DNA from: Candidatus Altimarinota bacterium
GTDB taxonomy: Bacteria; Patescibacteriota; Gracilibacteria; BD1-5; UBA2023
Direction: 5' to 3'
NCBI GenBank assembly: GCA_028685185.1
Contig: JAQUEK010000002.1
Location: 118,520-182,519 of the forward strand
Length of the DNA: 64,000 bases
Position 1 is the first letter of the stretch, and every line of letters begins with the position of its first letter. The translations under genes and the position numbers were made by a program. A model generated the notes under the pieces. The model worked only from the letters and a program-made list of their open reading frames with translations, had not been told where the DNA came from and did not search any database. This document shows positions 54,927-64,000 of the stretch, one piece after another.

Positions 54927-55144
54927 TGCAAGGCGTTTTTCTAAGATTGTATTAATAAATTGATTAATAATAAAAATATTATTAAGAAAAAAGAATCCCC
55001 TTGGAAGTACCAAAAGATAAACAAGATCTTAAAGAGTTCATTTTCCTTATAAATGAGCCTTTTTTGTCCAAAATTAGTTCACTCTGAAGAATTTTAATAG
55101 ACTACAACAGGCTTTTTAAAGGATATACTTAAAATAAAAGTATG

Positions 55145-55172
55145 TTGACATTTTCTATGCTTTCAATATATT
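55145..55172 (+). promoter_or_regulatory. Promoter of the diguanylate cyclase gene
   Basis: TTGACA, 16-nt spacer, TATATT, 23 nt before the ATG. A hairpin with T-run at 55032-55066 ends transcription from upstream. Confidence 0.6.
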
Positions 55173-55194
55173 ACAATATATAATCATAATTAAT

Positions 55195-57039
55195 ATGTGA
55201 ACGAAAGATCTAGAAAAAACAGAGAGAAAATCTGAGATTTTGGTTGAAATAAGACCAGAAAGTCGTATTAGCGTAATGATTCAAAATTCACTTGAAAGTA
55301 TACTTTGAAAATTCAGTAAAAAACTTATCAGAAGAATTATATCCGAGGTTCAGAGAATCCTGAATACCGAACAAATCAAAAATGCTATCCATTCAAAATA
55401 TATTCTTGATTCATTTAGCGATTATGCCATTAATTTCCAAGATGAAAACCATATAATAATAGATTGCAATAATGCCTATGTAGAATTGGTCTGATTTCCA
55501 AAAGATGAGATTATATGAAAAAGATGTACTGAAATTTTCTGTACATGAGGTAATTGTAAAGAAAACTGTCCGATAGAACATACTAAAATTTGAGAAAAAT
55601 TGAGCTTCATCTGTGATTTAGATGATAAAATTTTTGAAAAAAAAGCTGAAATGGTTTTTGATGATTATGGTAATTTTTTAGGTTATGTTGAGACATATCA
55701 TGATAGAACCGAAATCATTCAAAAAGACAGAGAATTAGTGAAATCAAATATACAGATAACTAAAACGAAAGAATTCTTAGAATCGGCACTTGAAAATTCC
55801 AAACAATGAATATGGGAATGGAATATGCAAACCTGAGAAGTTGAGGCAGATAATAACTTCTATAAAATACTTGGTTATGACCCAGAAAAAGAAAGAATGT
55901 CATATGAATTTTGGGAAGAGATATTACATCCGGAAGATAAATCAATAATCCAAGAAGAAATTGAAAAACATATTAAATGAATGACTGAACATTTTCAATT
56001 CACATATAGATTAAAACACAAAAATTGAGAATATATTTGGCTTACTGCAACTTGAAAAGTTACAGAAACTGATATCAATGGTAATCCGATAAAGGCAATC
56101 TGAACCCACATGGACTTTACAGAAATTACTAACATGAAGAATTTCTTGATTGCAAATGAACAGAAGTTACAAGCGATCATTGGTTCTATCCCGGATTTAT
56201 TGCTTGTACTCGATAAAGAATGAAAATACAAAGAAATATATTCAGGAAATCCTAATTATTTTATGGGAAACAGAAAAGTAGGAACAAGTATTTTAAGTAT
56301 TTTTGATAATAAAAATTCTGCAATAATTCAAGATAAGATTACAAAAGCCATCAAAACCCAAAGTGTTGAATCAATAAATTATAGTATTATGGATTCAGCT
56401 TGAAATATTCATTATTTCAGCTGAAAAATCAGGGCACTAAATGATGATGAGGTTGTTATAATTACGAGAGATATAACCAAGGAGAAAGAAAGGGAAAAAC
56501 AAATCGAATTTCTAGCAATGCATGATATTCTTACTGGACTTCCTAATAGAGCCTACTTTAATGAAGAAATTCCAAGATTCATTAATCTTTCATCAAGACA
56601 AAAAAACAAATTAGCCGTATTATATTTTGATCTTGATTGATTCAAAAATGTAAATGATACACATGGTCATGATGTTTGAGATAAATTACTGATAGAAGTA
56701 TGAAATAGAATCAATGCTATTGCCAGAGAATCAGATATTTTTGCTAGAATAGGTGGTGATGAATTTTGAATGATTATTAATAATTATGGAAAAAAAGAAA
56801 ATATATCAACTGTTTGTGAAAGAATACTAAGTGAAATCAAAAGGCCTTTTGATATTGACTGACATGAATTAAAAGTTGGTGCAAGTATTGGAATAAGCTT
56901 ATTCCCCGAAGATTGAACCGACCAGATTGAACTTCAAAAAAAAGCAGACATTGCAATGTATAAAGTAAAAAATAGCTGAAAAAATTGATTCAGATTTTTT
57001 GAATGATCTCTTGATATCAATAAAACAAAGGGGCTATAA
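55195..57039 (+). CDS. Diguanylate cyclase with three PAS-type domains
   Basis: 614 aa, soluble. A short N-terminal helix is followed by PAS-like domains (about residues 70-190, with a C-rich loop CTGGNCKENCPIEH; 205-330, with a PAC end TEITNMKN; 335-440). The C-terminal GGDEF domain (445-605) has FDLDGFKNVNDTHGHDVGD, the active site GGDEF, and RESD five residues before GGDEF, the inhibitory I-site. It should make c-di-GMP under sensory control. Together with the MshEN-like repeats on the pilus ATPase this makes a plausible signalling route. Many UGA as Gly. Confidence 0.93.
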
Positions 57040-57042
57040 TAG

Positions 57043-57069
57043 TTGATTGATAAAACTAATCACTATAAT
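57043..57069 (+). promoter_or_regulatory. Promoter upstream of tRNA-Leu
   Basis: TTGATT, 15-nt spacer, TATAAT; 127 nt before the tRNA, in a 155-bp gap without other features. Confidence 0.5.
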
Positions 57070-57195
57070 AGGCATCATAGATAGAAAATCAGGACAAATA
57101 AAAAATATGTGTTTTCCATATTAGAAAATAATGAATTAATAGAATATTTTCTATTAATATTGATTTTCAGAGATTTTTCCATAGATTAGCCATAT

Positions 57196-57282
57196 GCCCG
57201 GGTGGTGAAATTGGTAGACACGCAGGTATCAGAAGCCTGTGAGAGCAATCTTGTGTGAGTTCGAGTCTCATCCCGGGCACCA
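57196..57282 (+). tRNA. tRNA-Leu (CAG)
   Basis: Acceptor GCCCGGG/CCCGGGC, anticodon loop ATCAGAA (CAG), long variable arm typical of Leu, T-arm around TTCGAGT, encoded CCA. 87 nt. Confidence 0.93.
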
Positions 57283-57397
57283 AAATTCAAAGTGCATATA
57301 AGCGAAGAAATTTGTTTTATAAAAAAGATTAATTTGAATATTGCACAAATCGAAGTTTATAATACAATACCCTAAATTTACAATTAAAAATAAGCAT

Positions 57398-57613
57398 ATG
57401 AAAAAATCCGATGCAAATGAAAAAGATAAGATAGAAGATATTATTGAAGAAATCGAGGTCATAGAAGAGAAACCAAAACCTGTGCTTCCGAAAGTTCCTG
57501 TTCAAAAGGCTTGACCTATATTCCCTAATGCGAACCGATTCTGAAGATGAATGCAGTGAAGTAGTACAAATAACAGGCAAAGGCCAGGTAGAGCTGCCTG
57601 AAGATGAAGATAA
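57398..57613 (+). CDS. Small acidic protein with Gly/Arg-rich tail (71 aa)
   Basis: Acidic N-terminal half (DKIEDIIEEIEVIEEKPKP) and a Gly/Arg/Asn-rich tail (GRGMQGSSTNNRQRPGR...GRGR), where UGA supplies most Gly. Such tails often bind RNA. Terminator follows at once. Not recognised. Confidence 0.6.
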
Positions 57614-57626
57614 ATCTTGAATTCAG

Positions 57627-57668
57627 AAAAATCGAATGATCTGGAAAATCCCATATCATTCGATTTTT
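57627..57668 (+). terminator. Terminator
   Basis: AAAAATCGAATGAT, 14-nt loop, ATCATTCGATTTTT. After it, 57669-57948 holds nothing I can identify before rplS. Confidence 0.85.
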
Positions 57669-57948
57669 GTTTTAATATCATTAATGATATATGATAAAAT
57701 TAATTTTTTCTTATCAAAAAACTTGAAAAAATTCATTAAATCACAGCTTTAAAGGATAATCAGGCTACATTAAATATAATTGATTCATATAAAAACATCT
57801 GAAAATGATTATTTTTAAAAATAAATTTGATTTTTTCTTGCTTTTCGATATATTTTCCTCACTTAAAACCTCCCTATTAAAAAATATTTAGTATTTTGGT
57901 AGCGGAAGACATTTTTTTGTTTAGAATTTAGAATTATAAAAACATATT

Positions 57949-58308
57949 ATGGATGCAACATTAATAAAAGAGATTCAGAAAGATTTCATAACAAAAGAAA
58001 TGCCTGAAATCAAAACTTGAATGGAGATCGAAGTAACTTTGATTATCAAGGAATGAAACAAAGAAAGGAATCAAAAATTCAGAGGTCTTGTAATAAAAAC
58101 AAGCGGTAAATCGCTTCTTGAAAAAACTATCACAGTTAGAAAGACTACAGATTGATTTTCTATAGAGAAGATATTTGTCATCTACTCACCTACTATAGCT
58201 AAGATTGAAGTGATAAGACAATTCAAGGTCAGAAGAGCTAACATCAAGTTCATAAAGAAATTAAGTGGTAAGGCTGCAAGACTTAAAGAAGTTAAAAAAG
58301 CTATGTAA
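57949..58308 (+). CDS. rplS: Ribosomal protein L19
   Basis: 119 aa. [58 protein letters not shown] and [22 protein letters not shown] follow the L19 pattern throughout. Surface protein at the subunit interface. Only four UGA codons, all at Gly. Confidence 0.97.
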
Positions 58309-58325
58309 TAGATCATCTAAAATCG

Positions 58326-58361
58326 AATCCCTATTAAGAATTTATTAGGGATTTATTTTTT
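58326..58361 (+). terminator. Terminator of rplS
   Basis: AATCCCTA, 12-nt loop, TAGGGATT, then T-rich. Confidence 0.75.
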
Positions 58362-58519
58362 GACAAAAAATTAACAAAAATCATCATTCAAAAATTTGTG
58401 TTTTTCGATTATTATTAGTAAAATCAATTAGCTGAATAATTAATTTATTCATGAAAATTGATTTATGCCTTAGAATAAAAACAAACAAGTCTTTTGTATA
58501 AAAAAGTTCTTCAAAAAGC

Positions 58520-58551
58520 CATTGTCAAATGTTTTTTTTCTTTTGACAATG
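58520..58551. promoter_or_regulatory. Inverted repeat upstream of dnaA
   Basis: CATTGTCAAA (58520) and TTTGACAATG (58542), perfect 10 bp with a 12-nt T-rich spacer, 55 nt before dnaA. The right arm contains TTGACA. May be an operator. I see no consensus DnaA box around it. Confidence 0.5.
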
Positions 58552-58605
58552 CCAAAAAAATGAATAGAAATGATTAAATTTTTCTAGATTTTAACAAATT
58601 TGAAA

Positions 58606-60021
58606 ATGGATAAAACCTCTGAGGTCTCAGTACTGAAAAATATAATAAAAGAAGTTGCTGGAAAAATCAGAAAACAAGATTTCCTGACTTATTTTAAAAA
58701 GGTATCCATTGTGGATATATCTGAGGACAGTATATCTTTAGGTTTTGTATCAAGTTTTGCAAAGGATAATATCAGCCATAAGTTCAAATGAGAGATAGAG
58801 GATTCCATAAAGGCGGTATTGCCGAATATCCTACACCTAAAATTCATCGTCGATTCAAACATAGATAATCCATCAAACTACAAGGTAATAGACTGTATCA
58901 AGGAATACAAGGAGATATTCTCAAAGAAGAAGAAAGAAGAGATAGATGAGAACAACAGTTCAGATTGAATAGAGGTGAAGATAATAAATGATAAGTACAG
59001 ATTCGACAATTTCGTCGTATGACCTTCAAACCAGCTTGCCTCTGCAGCATCAGAAGCTGTAGCCAGAAAACCTTGAAGCGCATATAATCCGCTTTATATA
59101 TACTGAAATGTATGACTAGGTAAGACTCACTTGCTCCAAGCTACATGAAACGCCATAAAGACAAGATTCAAGGATAAGAAGATAGTCTATACTACTGCAG
59201 ACAAATTCACAACCGACTATGTTACAAGCATCAAAAAGAAAACAACCGATAAGCTTAGGGAAAAATACAGGAATATCGATGTATTAGTCATCGATGATGT
59301 TCAATTTTTAGCATGAAAGAAACAAACACAGGAAGAATTGTACAATATCTTCAATATAATGTACGAATCAAATAAACAGATAATACTTAGCTGAGATAGG
59401 CCTGCAAGAGAATTATCAGAATTGGAACCAAGGCTTAGATCAAGATTCGAATGGTGAATAATCGTAGATATCTCTGAGCCTGATTACGAAACAAGGCTTG
59501 CTATCATCCAAGAGAAGTCAAAAGCTAAGGAATTCATGCTTCCGCAAGAGGTTTCAGAATTCATAGCATACAATACAGGATCAAATGTAAGGGAGCTTGA
59601 ATGAATCCTTAATCAGATAATTGCCGAATATGAACTCCACAATACTCCGCCAACCATCGACAATGTAGCTTCAAGGATGAATAAGCTATCAATCACAGAC
59701 AATCTTCTTGGTAACAGGAAAATAAAGAACAGGATTAAGACTTATGAGGAATTGGTAGATGCTGTAAGTACACATTTCTGAATACTCAAGAAAGACCTGT
59801 TATGAGACGATAGAAGAAAAGAGAATATGATCCCCCGCCAAGTCGCAATGTACTTGCTTAAGAACAATATGAACTATACTTTCGAGAGAATATGAAACAT
59901 CTTTTCCGGAAGAAATCATTCTGCTGTGCTTTATTCTTGCAAAAAGCTTGAATCCATACTAAAAAGAAACCAAAACCTTTTCTACGAAATCAATGTTTTA
60001 AGAGATAAGTTAGGAATATAA
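58606..60021 (+). CDS. dnaA: Chromosomal replication initiator DnaA
   Basis: 471 aa. Domain I at the N-terminus, an acidic linker (KKKEEIDENNSSDG), AAA+ domain with NPLYIYGNVGLGKTHLLQA (Walker A) and IDVLVIDDVQFLAG (Walker B), SRFEWGIIVDI, and a C-terminal DNA-binding domain (PRQVAMYLLKN...GRNHSAVLYSCKK). Start set at ATG 58606; a TTG lies two codons upstream. UGA used at Walker A Gly. dnaN is not adjacent. Confidence 0.97.
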
Positions 60022-60022
60022 T

Positions 60023-60565
60023 ATGATCATCAATATCTGAACAGCAAACAAATCTAAAATTCAGACCATACAGGAATTGGACTGATATTATGATTGGTTT
60101 AAAATAAATGAATTGAATCCCATCAAAGTATCATCAGGAGTAAATGAACAACCTCTTACCATAGAAGAGACTCTCACTTGAGCCAGAAACAGGGCTTTTG
60201 CGGCATATAGTCATTCAAAATGTGACCTTTGAATCTGAATGGAAAGCTGACTTATGAAGCTCGAATGAAGCTTAACCTGATATGTTGCATGCGAATGTTC
60301 TGCAGTATATGACTGAGAAAGATATTATATCTGAACATGATGATGATTCGAATATCCGAAAATTGCGATAGACAGGGTTATGGAATATTGAGAGGATCTG
60401 AGTGAAGCATATAGGAACTGATGACTTACAGATGAAGAGAAAATAGGAGAAAATGATTGAGCCATATGACAATTGACGGTATGAAGGATTAACAGGAAAG
60501 ACTATCAGAAAAGGGTGGTTGAATACGCCTTGACTTCCCTGCACAATAAAAACCTTTATATTTAA
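60023..60565 (+). CDS. yjjX: Inosine/xanthosine triphosphatase (DUF84, YjjX-like)
   Basis: 180 aa. The pattern SSGVNEQPLTIEETLTGARNRAFAA, GIGMESGL and GFEYP is that of the YjjX/DUF84 family, which removes ITP/XTP or related non-canonical NTPs. Begins 1 nt after dnaA stop, so probably in one transcript. Confidence 0.88.
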
Positions 60566-60574
60566 TTTGAAATA

Positions 60575-61228
60575 ATGCTCTATATAGTTTCCACACCCAT
60601 CTGAAATCTTGAAGATATAACCTTCAGGGCAGTTAGAATATTGAAAGAGGTGGATTATATAGCCTGCGAAGATACGAGGACATCCTGAGTCCTTTTAAAG
60701 CATTATGAGATAAAGAATAATCTTATAAGCTTTCATTCGTATTCTGATGACAAGAAACTCGACCAGATCATAAATCTGTTGAGGGAATGAAAGGATATAG
60801 CATTGATATCAGATGCCTGAACGCCATGAATCTCAGATCCTGCATATAACCTCGTTAAAAGGGTGATAGAGGAAAATATCACTGTCTGCCCTATTCCCTG
60901 AGCATCTGCATTGCTTTCTGGACTTGTTGCATCATGAATGCATACGCATGATTTCAGATATCTAGGGTTCCTTCCTATCAAAAAATGAAGGCAAACTCTT
61001 TTTCTGTCTTTACAGAATAAAGATTATACGGTTATAATATATGAATCAGTCCATAGGTTATTAAAAACATTGGATGATCTCGAAAAATATTTCTGACCTG
61101 AATATAAGATCGTCGTAGCACGTGAACTGACCAAGAAATTCGAGGAATTCAAAAGATGAACGGTAACAGAATGCAAAGAACATTTCAAAAAACAAGGACT
61201 CAAATGAGAATTTGTCATCATTTTCTAA
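60575..61228 (+). CDS. rsmI: 16S rRNA (cytidine-2'-O)-methyltransferase RsmI
   Basis: 217 aa. LYIVSTPIGNLEDIT, ACEDTRTSGVLLKHY, LISDAGTPGISDP, PIPGASALLSGLVASGM and YESVHRL are the SAM-binding signatures of RsmI. Ends at residue 217, about 70 residues shorter than E. coli RsmI (286), so the C-terminal domain is missing, as in many reduced genomes. Modifies C1402. Confidence 0.95.
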
Positions 61229-61259
61229 GAAAAATCCGGATAAAGCCGGATTTTTCTTC
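61227..61259 (+). terminator. Terminator of dnaA-yjjX-rsmI
   Basis: AAGAAAAATCCGG, loop ATAAAG, CCGGATTTTTCTT; overlaps the rsmI stop. Confidence 0.9.
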
Positions 61260-61327
61260 ATTTTTTTGCTTATACAGATAACATATGCTAATATTTAATC
61301 ATATTTTATCAATAAGTAGAAATAAAT

Positions 61328-61948
61328 ATGGAAAAAATTAAAGGCGATAATACTCTTGAATGATTAGAACAAAGCTTCGATAAGGATTTTGATTCTAAAA
61401 GCTTTTCAAAGACAGAAACAGATAATATCAAAAGCTTAAGCTTAAAACCATTGACAAACAAAGAACAGAAACATTCTAAAGAAGATGTGGATGTTGCTAT
61501 AGAAAAAAGGTTGAACTCAGAAATATCAACATTATGACATTGAGCCAATTCAGATGAATTAAATAAAAAGAAGACAGAATTATTCGAAAAGATTAAGAAA
61601 ATAGAAAATATTGAAGATAAGCTAAAAGCGTATAGTAAAGCTTTAGAAGGAATGAAGCCGGAAGTCTCAACATGAGTCGCAGAACAGAAAAAACAAGAAC
61701 AATATCTTGAACAGAGCCAAAAGACCGCAGATAGTAAAAACACTGAAAACAAAAATGACTTCTTCAAGAAATTATGAGAAAGCATAAAAAAAGAGTTAGA
61801 CAGATTGACTGCTGAAAATAAGAAAATAACAGATGCTAAAGAAATTGAGGCTAAAGCAGAATGAAACAAAGAATTAGCTAAATCTTGAGTAGATGCACGA
61901 GGTTTAGTTGCATCATCAGAATCTCCAGAAAAATTCTGGCCTGCATAA
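61328..61948 (+). CDS. Coiled-coil hypothetical protein (206 aa)
   Basis: Lys/Glu-rich throughout (ELNKKKTELFEKIKKIENIEDKL), no membrane segment, ends SPEKFWPA. Predicted long helices. Own transcription unit. No family recognised. Confidence 0.7.
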
Positions 61949-61950
61949 AG

Positions 61951-62000
61951 ATATATAAATAAAAATCCCTTCCGATCGGAAGGGATTTTTATTTATATAT
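61951..62000. terminator. Bidirectional terminator, 50-nt perfect palindrome
   Basis: 23-bp perfect stem around GATC (core AAAAATCCCTTCC). Separates two convergent genes. Confidence 0.92.
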
Positions 62001-62015
62001 CTTTATTGGTTATCT

Positions 62016-63161
62016 TTAGTTATTACTTACTATTTCAGAAAGGTTCATGATAGGCTGCATTATACCTATCGCTATGAATCAGATCACAACAGCCATGGTT
62101 ACGATGATTATAGGCTCAAGAAGCTTTTGTATATTGTTGATGGTGGTTTCCACCTCATCATCGTAGAAGTCAGCTATCTTGATGATTATGGTATCAAGCT
62201 TTGCGGTCTCCTCTCATACCTTTATCATCTGTACTAGCATATCAGGAAATAATGCATCGTCTTCAAGGCTCTCTCAAATCTTTATTCACTTCTTGATATC
62301 CTCCCTAAGAAGCATTATCCTCTGCCTATAGACTTCATTTCATGCGATATCAGAAACTATTCTCAATGATTCTACTATAGAGATTCAGTTTCATAGAAGA
62401 TTTGACAAGACCCTTGCAAATTTAGAAAGCACAACTTTCCTGTTCATACTTCAGAAAATCGGAATATAAAGCATGAATTGATCGAATTTATACTTTCAGT
62501 AAGGGGTTTTCTTCCAGAATCATATGAATATGATGAATCAGATTACAAACATTATTATAAGCCAAAGGTAATTCACGAAAAAATCGCTCGTTCATATAAG
62601 GATTTGTGTCAAAGGTGGTAATTTTGATTTATCTCAGAATATCTCAACTATTTTCGGCACTACCAAAGTCATCAGAACAGAAACTGCTCAAAACATTACA
62701 AATATTATCGCAACCGGGTAAATCAGGGCACCTTTGATCTTCTTTGTCATATTCTCAATCTTTTCAACCTGATCAGCCAATTGTATAAGTGCTGAGTTAA
62801 GCTTTCATGTCTTTTCACCTGATTCTATGATAGAACATTCTGAATCTGTAAAGTTATCATCATAATCCCTTAGGCAAGTGCTAAGATTCTTTCATGATCT
62901 GATTCAATGTATGATTTCAGAATAAAGCTTTTTCAGAATCGGGTTCTGTTCTTGCTTATCAAGGATTGAAATTGCTTTCAATATTGATATTCAAGCATTT
63001 ACCATAGTTGACAGAAGCCTGAAAAACATAACCTTTCAATTCAGACTAATCCTTTGTCTTGCGATTATCCAATCATTAATGGATTCAAGGCTAAATGAAA
63101 AAGCCTTACCTTCCTTTTGATTTTCTATTCAAGAATCTAATATGATCAAATTTTCAGACAT
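62016..63161 (-). CDS. Type IV pilus / type II secretion inner-membrane protein (PilC/GspF)
   Basis: 381 aa, three hydrophobic spans. Two T2SSF-type domains: FFRLLSTMVNAGISILKAISIL...CSIIESGEKTGKLNSAL and its second copy SKFARVLSNLLWNGISIVESLRIV...LVQMIKVGEETAKLDTII. It forms the platform on which the ATPase drives pilin assembly. Begins 17 nt after the stop of the ATPase gene, so co-transcribed. Confidence 0.93.
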
Positions 63162-63178
63162 ATACCATTTATTAAATA

Positions 63179-64000
63179 TTAATTTTCCTTAACTGCACTA
63201 TAAACCTCTTCGATTGAAGTAAGTCAATTCAATGCTTTGATTATTCAGTCCTGTTCCAAAGAAATCATTCATTCATCTACTGCTGTTTCTCCTATCACAA
63301 CTGAACTTTCTCATTTTATTATCATTTGTTTCAGTATTGGTGTGATTTCCATTATCTCATATATTCAAAGCCTTCAAGAATATCATGACTTGTTGCATTT
63401 ATCGCATCATACTGGAATATAGAATATTGATTTTTTAAGCTTTTCAAGTCAAACCCTATTGATAAGTTCTTCTTTTTTTGTTTTTGATAATGCTTTTTTT
63501 ATCATTTCCTTGTAATTTTCAGGAAGTTCTTCAGCATTTACCTCTTTCTTACATGTACATAATTTTCTTATAAGCCTTTGTGCAATTATAGCATTTACAG
63601 AAGCAGGAAGTAGAAATGCTTGTATTCACATGTTTAATATCCTTGTTATCGTTTCAGCCGCAGAATTCGTATGAATTGTGGACATTACAAGATGTCACGT
63701 AAGAGATGCTTCAATTGCAATGTTTATGGTTTCCTTATCTCTTATCTCTCATACCATTATGATATCAGGATCCTGACGCAAAGCGGTCCTAAGTCCAGAT
63801 GCGAAAGTATATCAGATATCAGGAAAAACTTGGCTTTGACTGATTCAATCGATAGTGTTTTCGACTGGGTCCTCAAGTGTCATTATATTTACATTTGGCT
63901 TATTCAGGCTTGATAAGCAAGCATATAAAGTAGTTGATTTTCAGCTTCATGTAGGTCCGGATGTAAGTATGATACCATTTGGCTGACCTATTGCTTTTTC
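63179..64000 (-). CDS. Second PilB/GspE-like ATPase, N-terminus cut by window edge
   Basis: 274 codons in view. SGPTGSGKSTTLYACL (Walker A), TLEDPVE, LRQDPDIIMVGEIRD (Walker B), LVMSTIHTNSA (His box), zinc site C-T-C...CDKCNKSGY and C-terminal arginine-finger region RLGIYEIMEI are all present. A motor for pilus extension or secretion, distinct from the copy at 49007-51760 and with a usual C-terminus. Read-through of UGA is needed. Confidence 0.92.

Larger units (their letters stand above)
54785..55013. repeat. tRNA-Glu 3'-end duplication enclosing ~190 bp
   Basis: A 21-bp direct repeat (54785-54805 and 54993-55013) of the tRNA 3' end including CCA. Between the copies lie a terminator and two hairpins and no gene. 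It looks like an att pair left by a tiny or decayed integrative element. Confidence 0.75.

Noticed and set aside
58380-58605. Replication origin with DnaA boxes
   Set aside because: No TTATCCACA-like boxes visible; only the inverted repeat is reported.

Overview
The window reads as a chromosome segment of a Gracilibacteria/Absconditabacteria-type (BD1-5/SR1, Candidate Phyla Radiation) bacterium that uses genetic code 25. In-frame UGA occupies conserved glycine positions in almost every gene, for example the Walker A loops of RuvB, Zot and MiaA, DKTGT of the copper ATPase, the NAD loop of S-adenosylhomocysteinase and the GPTG segment of ribosomal protein L11. DNA is AT-rich and genes are short-spaced. 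Read with UGA as a stop, the genes shatter into fragments; all coordinates here use UGA = Gly and TAA/TAG as stops unless stated.

Layout. 1-4345: two unknown genes, an ABC-F ATPase and a STAS protein. 4411-4485: tRNA-Phe, which carries an integrated element of about 10.25 kb (4441-14734) bounded by identical 45-bp copies of the tRNA 3' half. The element has an inovirus (filamentous phage) plan: Rep_trans-type replication initiator, a run of tiny membrane proteins, hairpin-rich intergenic region, major coat protein with signal peptide, minor coat proteins, a 639-aa adsorption-type protein with a TolB/PD40-like repeat region, a Zot-like assembly ATPase, a divergent regulatory region and a tyrosine integrase. 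It is itself written in code 25. Most of its early genes are preceded by the same A-rich start motif (ACAAAAATAAAT) rather than a Shine-Dalgarno sequence.

14.8-24 kb: NUDIX hydrolase and a giant 2,823-aa secreted repeat protein on the minus strand. 24.2-28.8 kb: a mosaic in which recoded genes (lipoprotein, prephenate dehydratase, metallophosphoesterase) alternate with small free-standing units that have no UGA codons, strong Shine-Dalgarno sites and their own terminators (bacteriohemerythrin, CheW, a 51-aa Cys-rich basic protein). These look acquired from standard-code bacteria. A fourth such unit (42.77-43.70 kb) carries three small membrane proteins, one of which appears to end at UGA.

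28.8-48 kb: housekeeping and metabolism: LepA, methyltransferases, a P-loop kinase, DnaE, a PfkB sugar/adenosine kinase next to S-adenosylhomocysteinase, copper ATPase and MiaA. 47.8-57 kb: a type IV pilus-like assembly ATPase with about eight tandem MshEN-like repeats overlapping a PAS-type protein, an ankyrin protein, RuvB, L11, tRNA-Glu (with a short integration-scar-like duplication) and a triple-PAS diguanylate cyclase. 57.2-61.9 kb: tRNA-Leu, L19, DnaA, an ITPase/XTPase, RsmI. 62-64 kb: PilC/GspF and the start-truncated part of a second PilB/GspE ATPase. Together the pilus motors, c-di-GMP synthase, giant surface protein and filamentous prophage suggest a surface- and contact-oriented episymbiont/predator lifestyle; that is inference.
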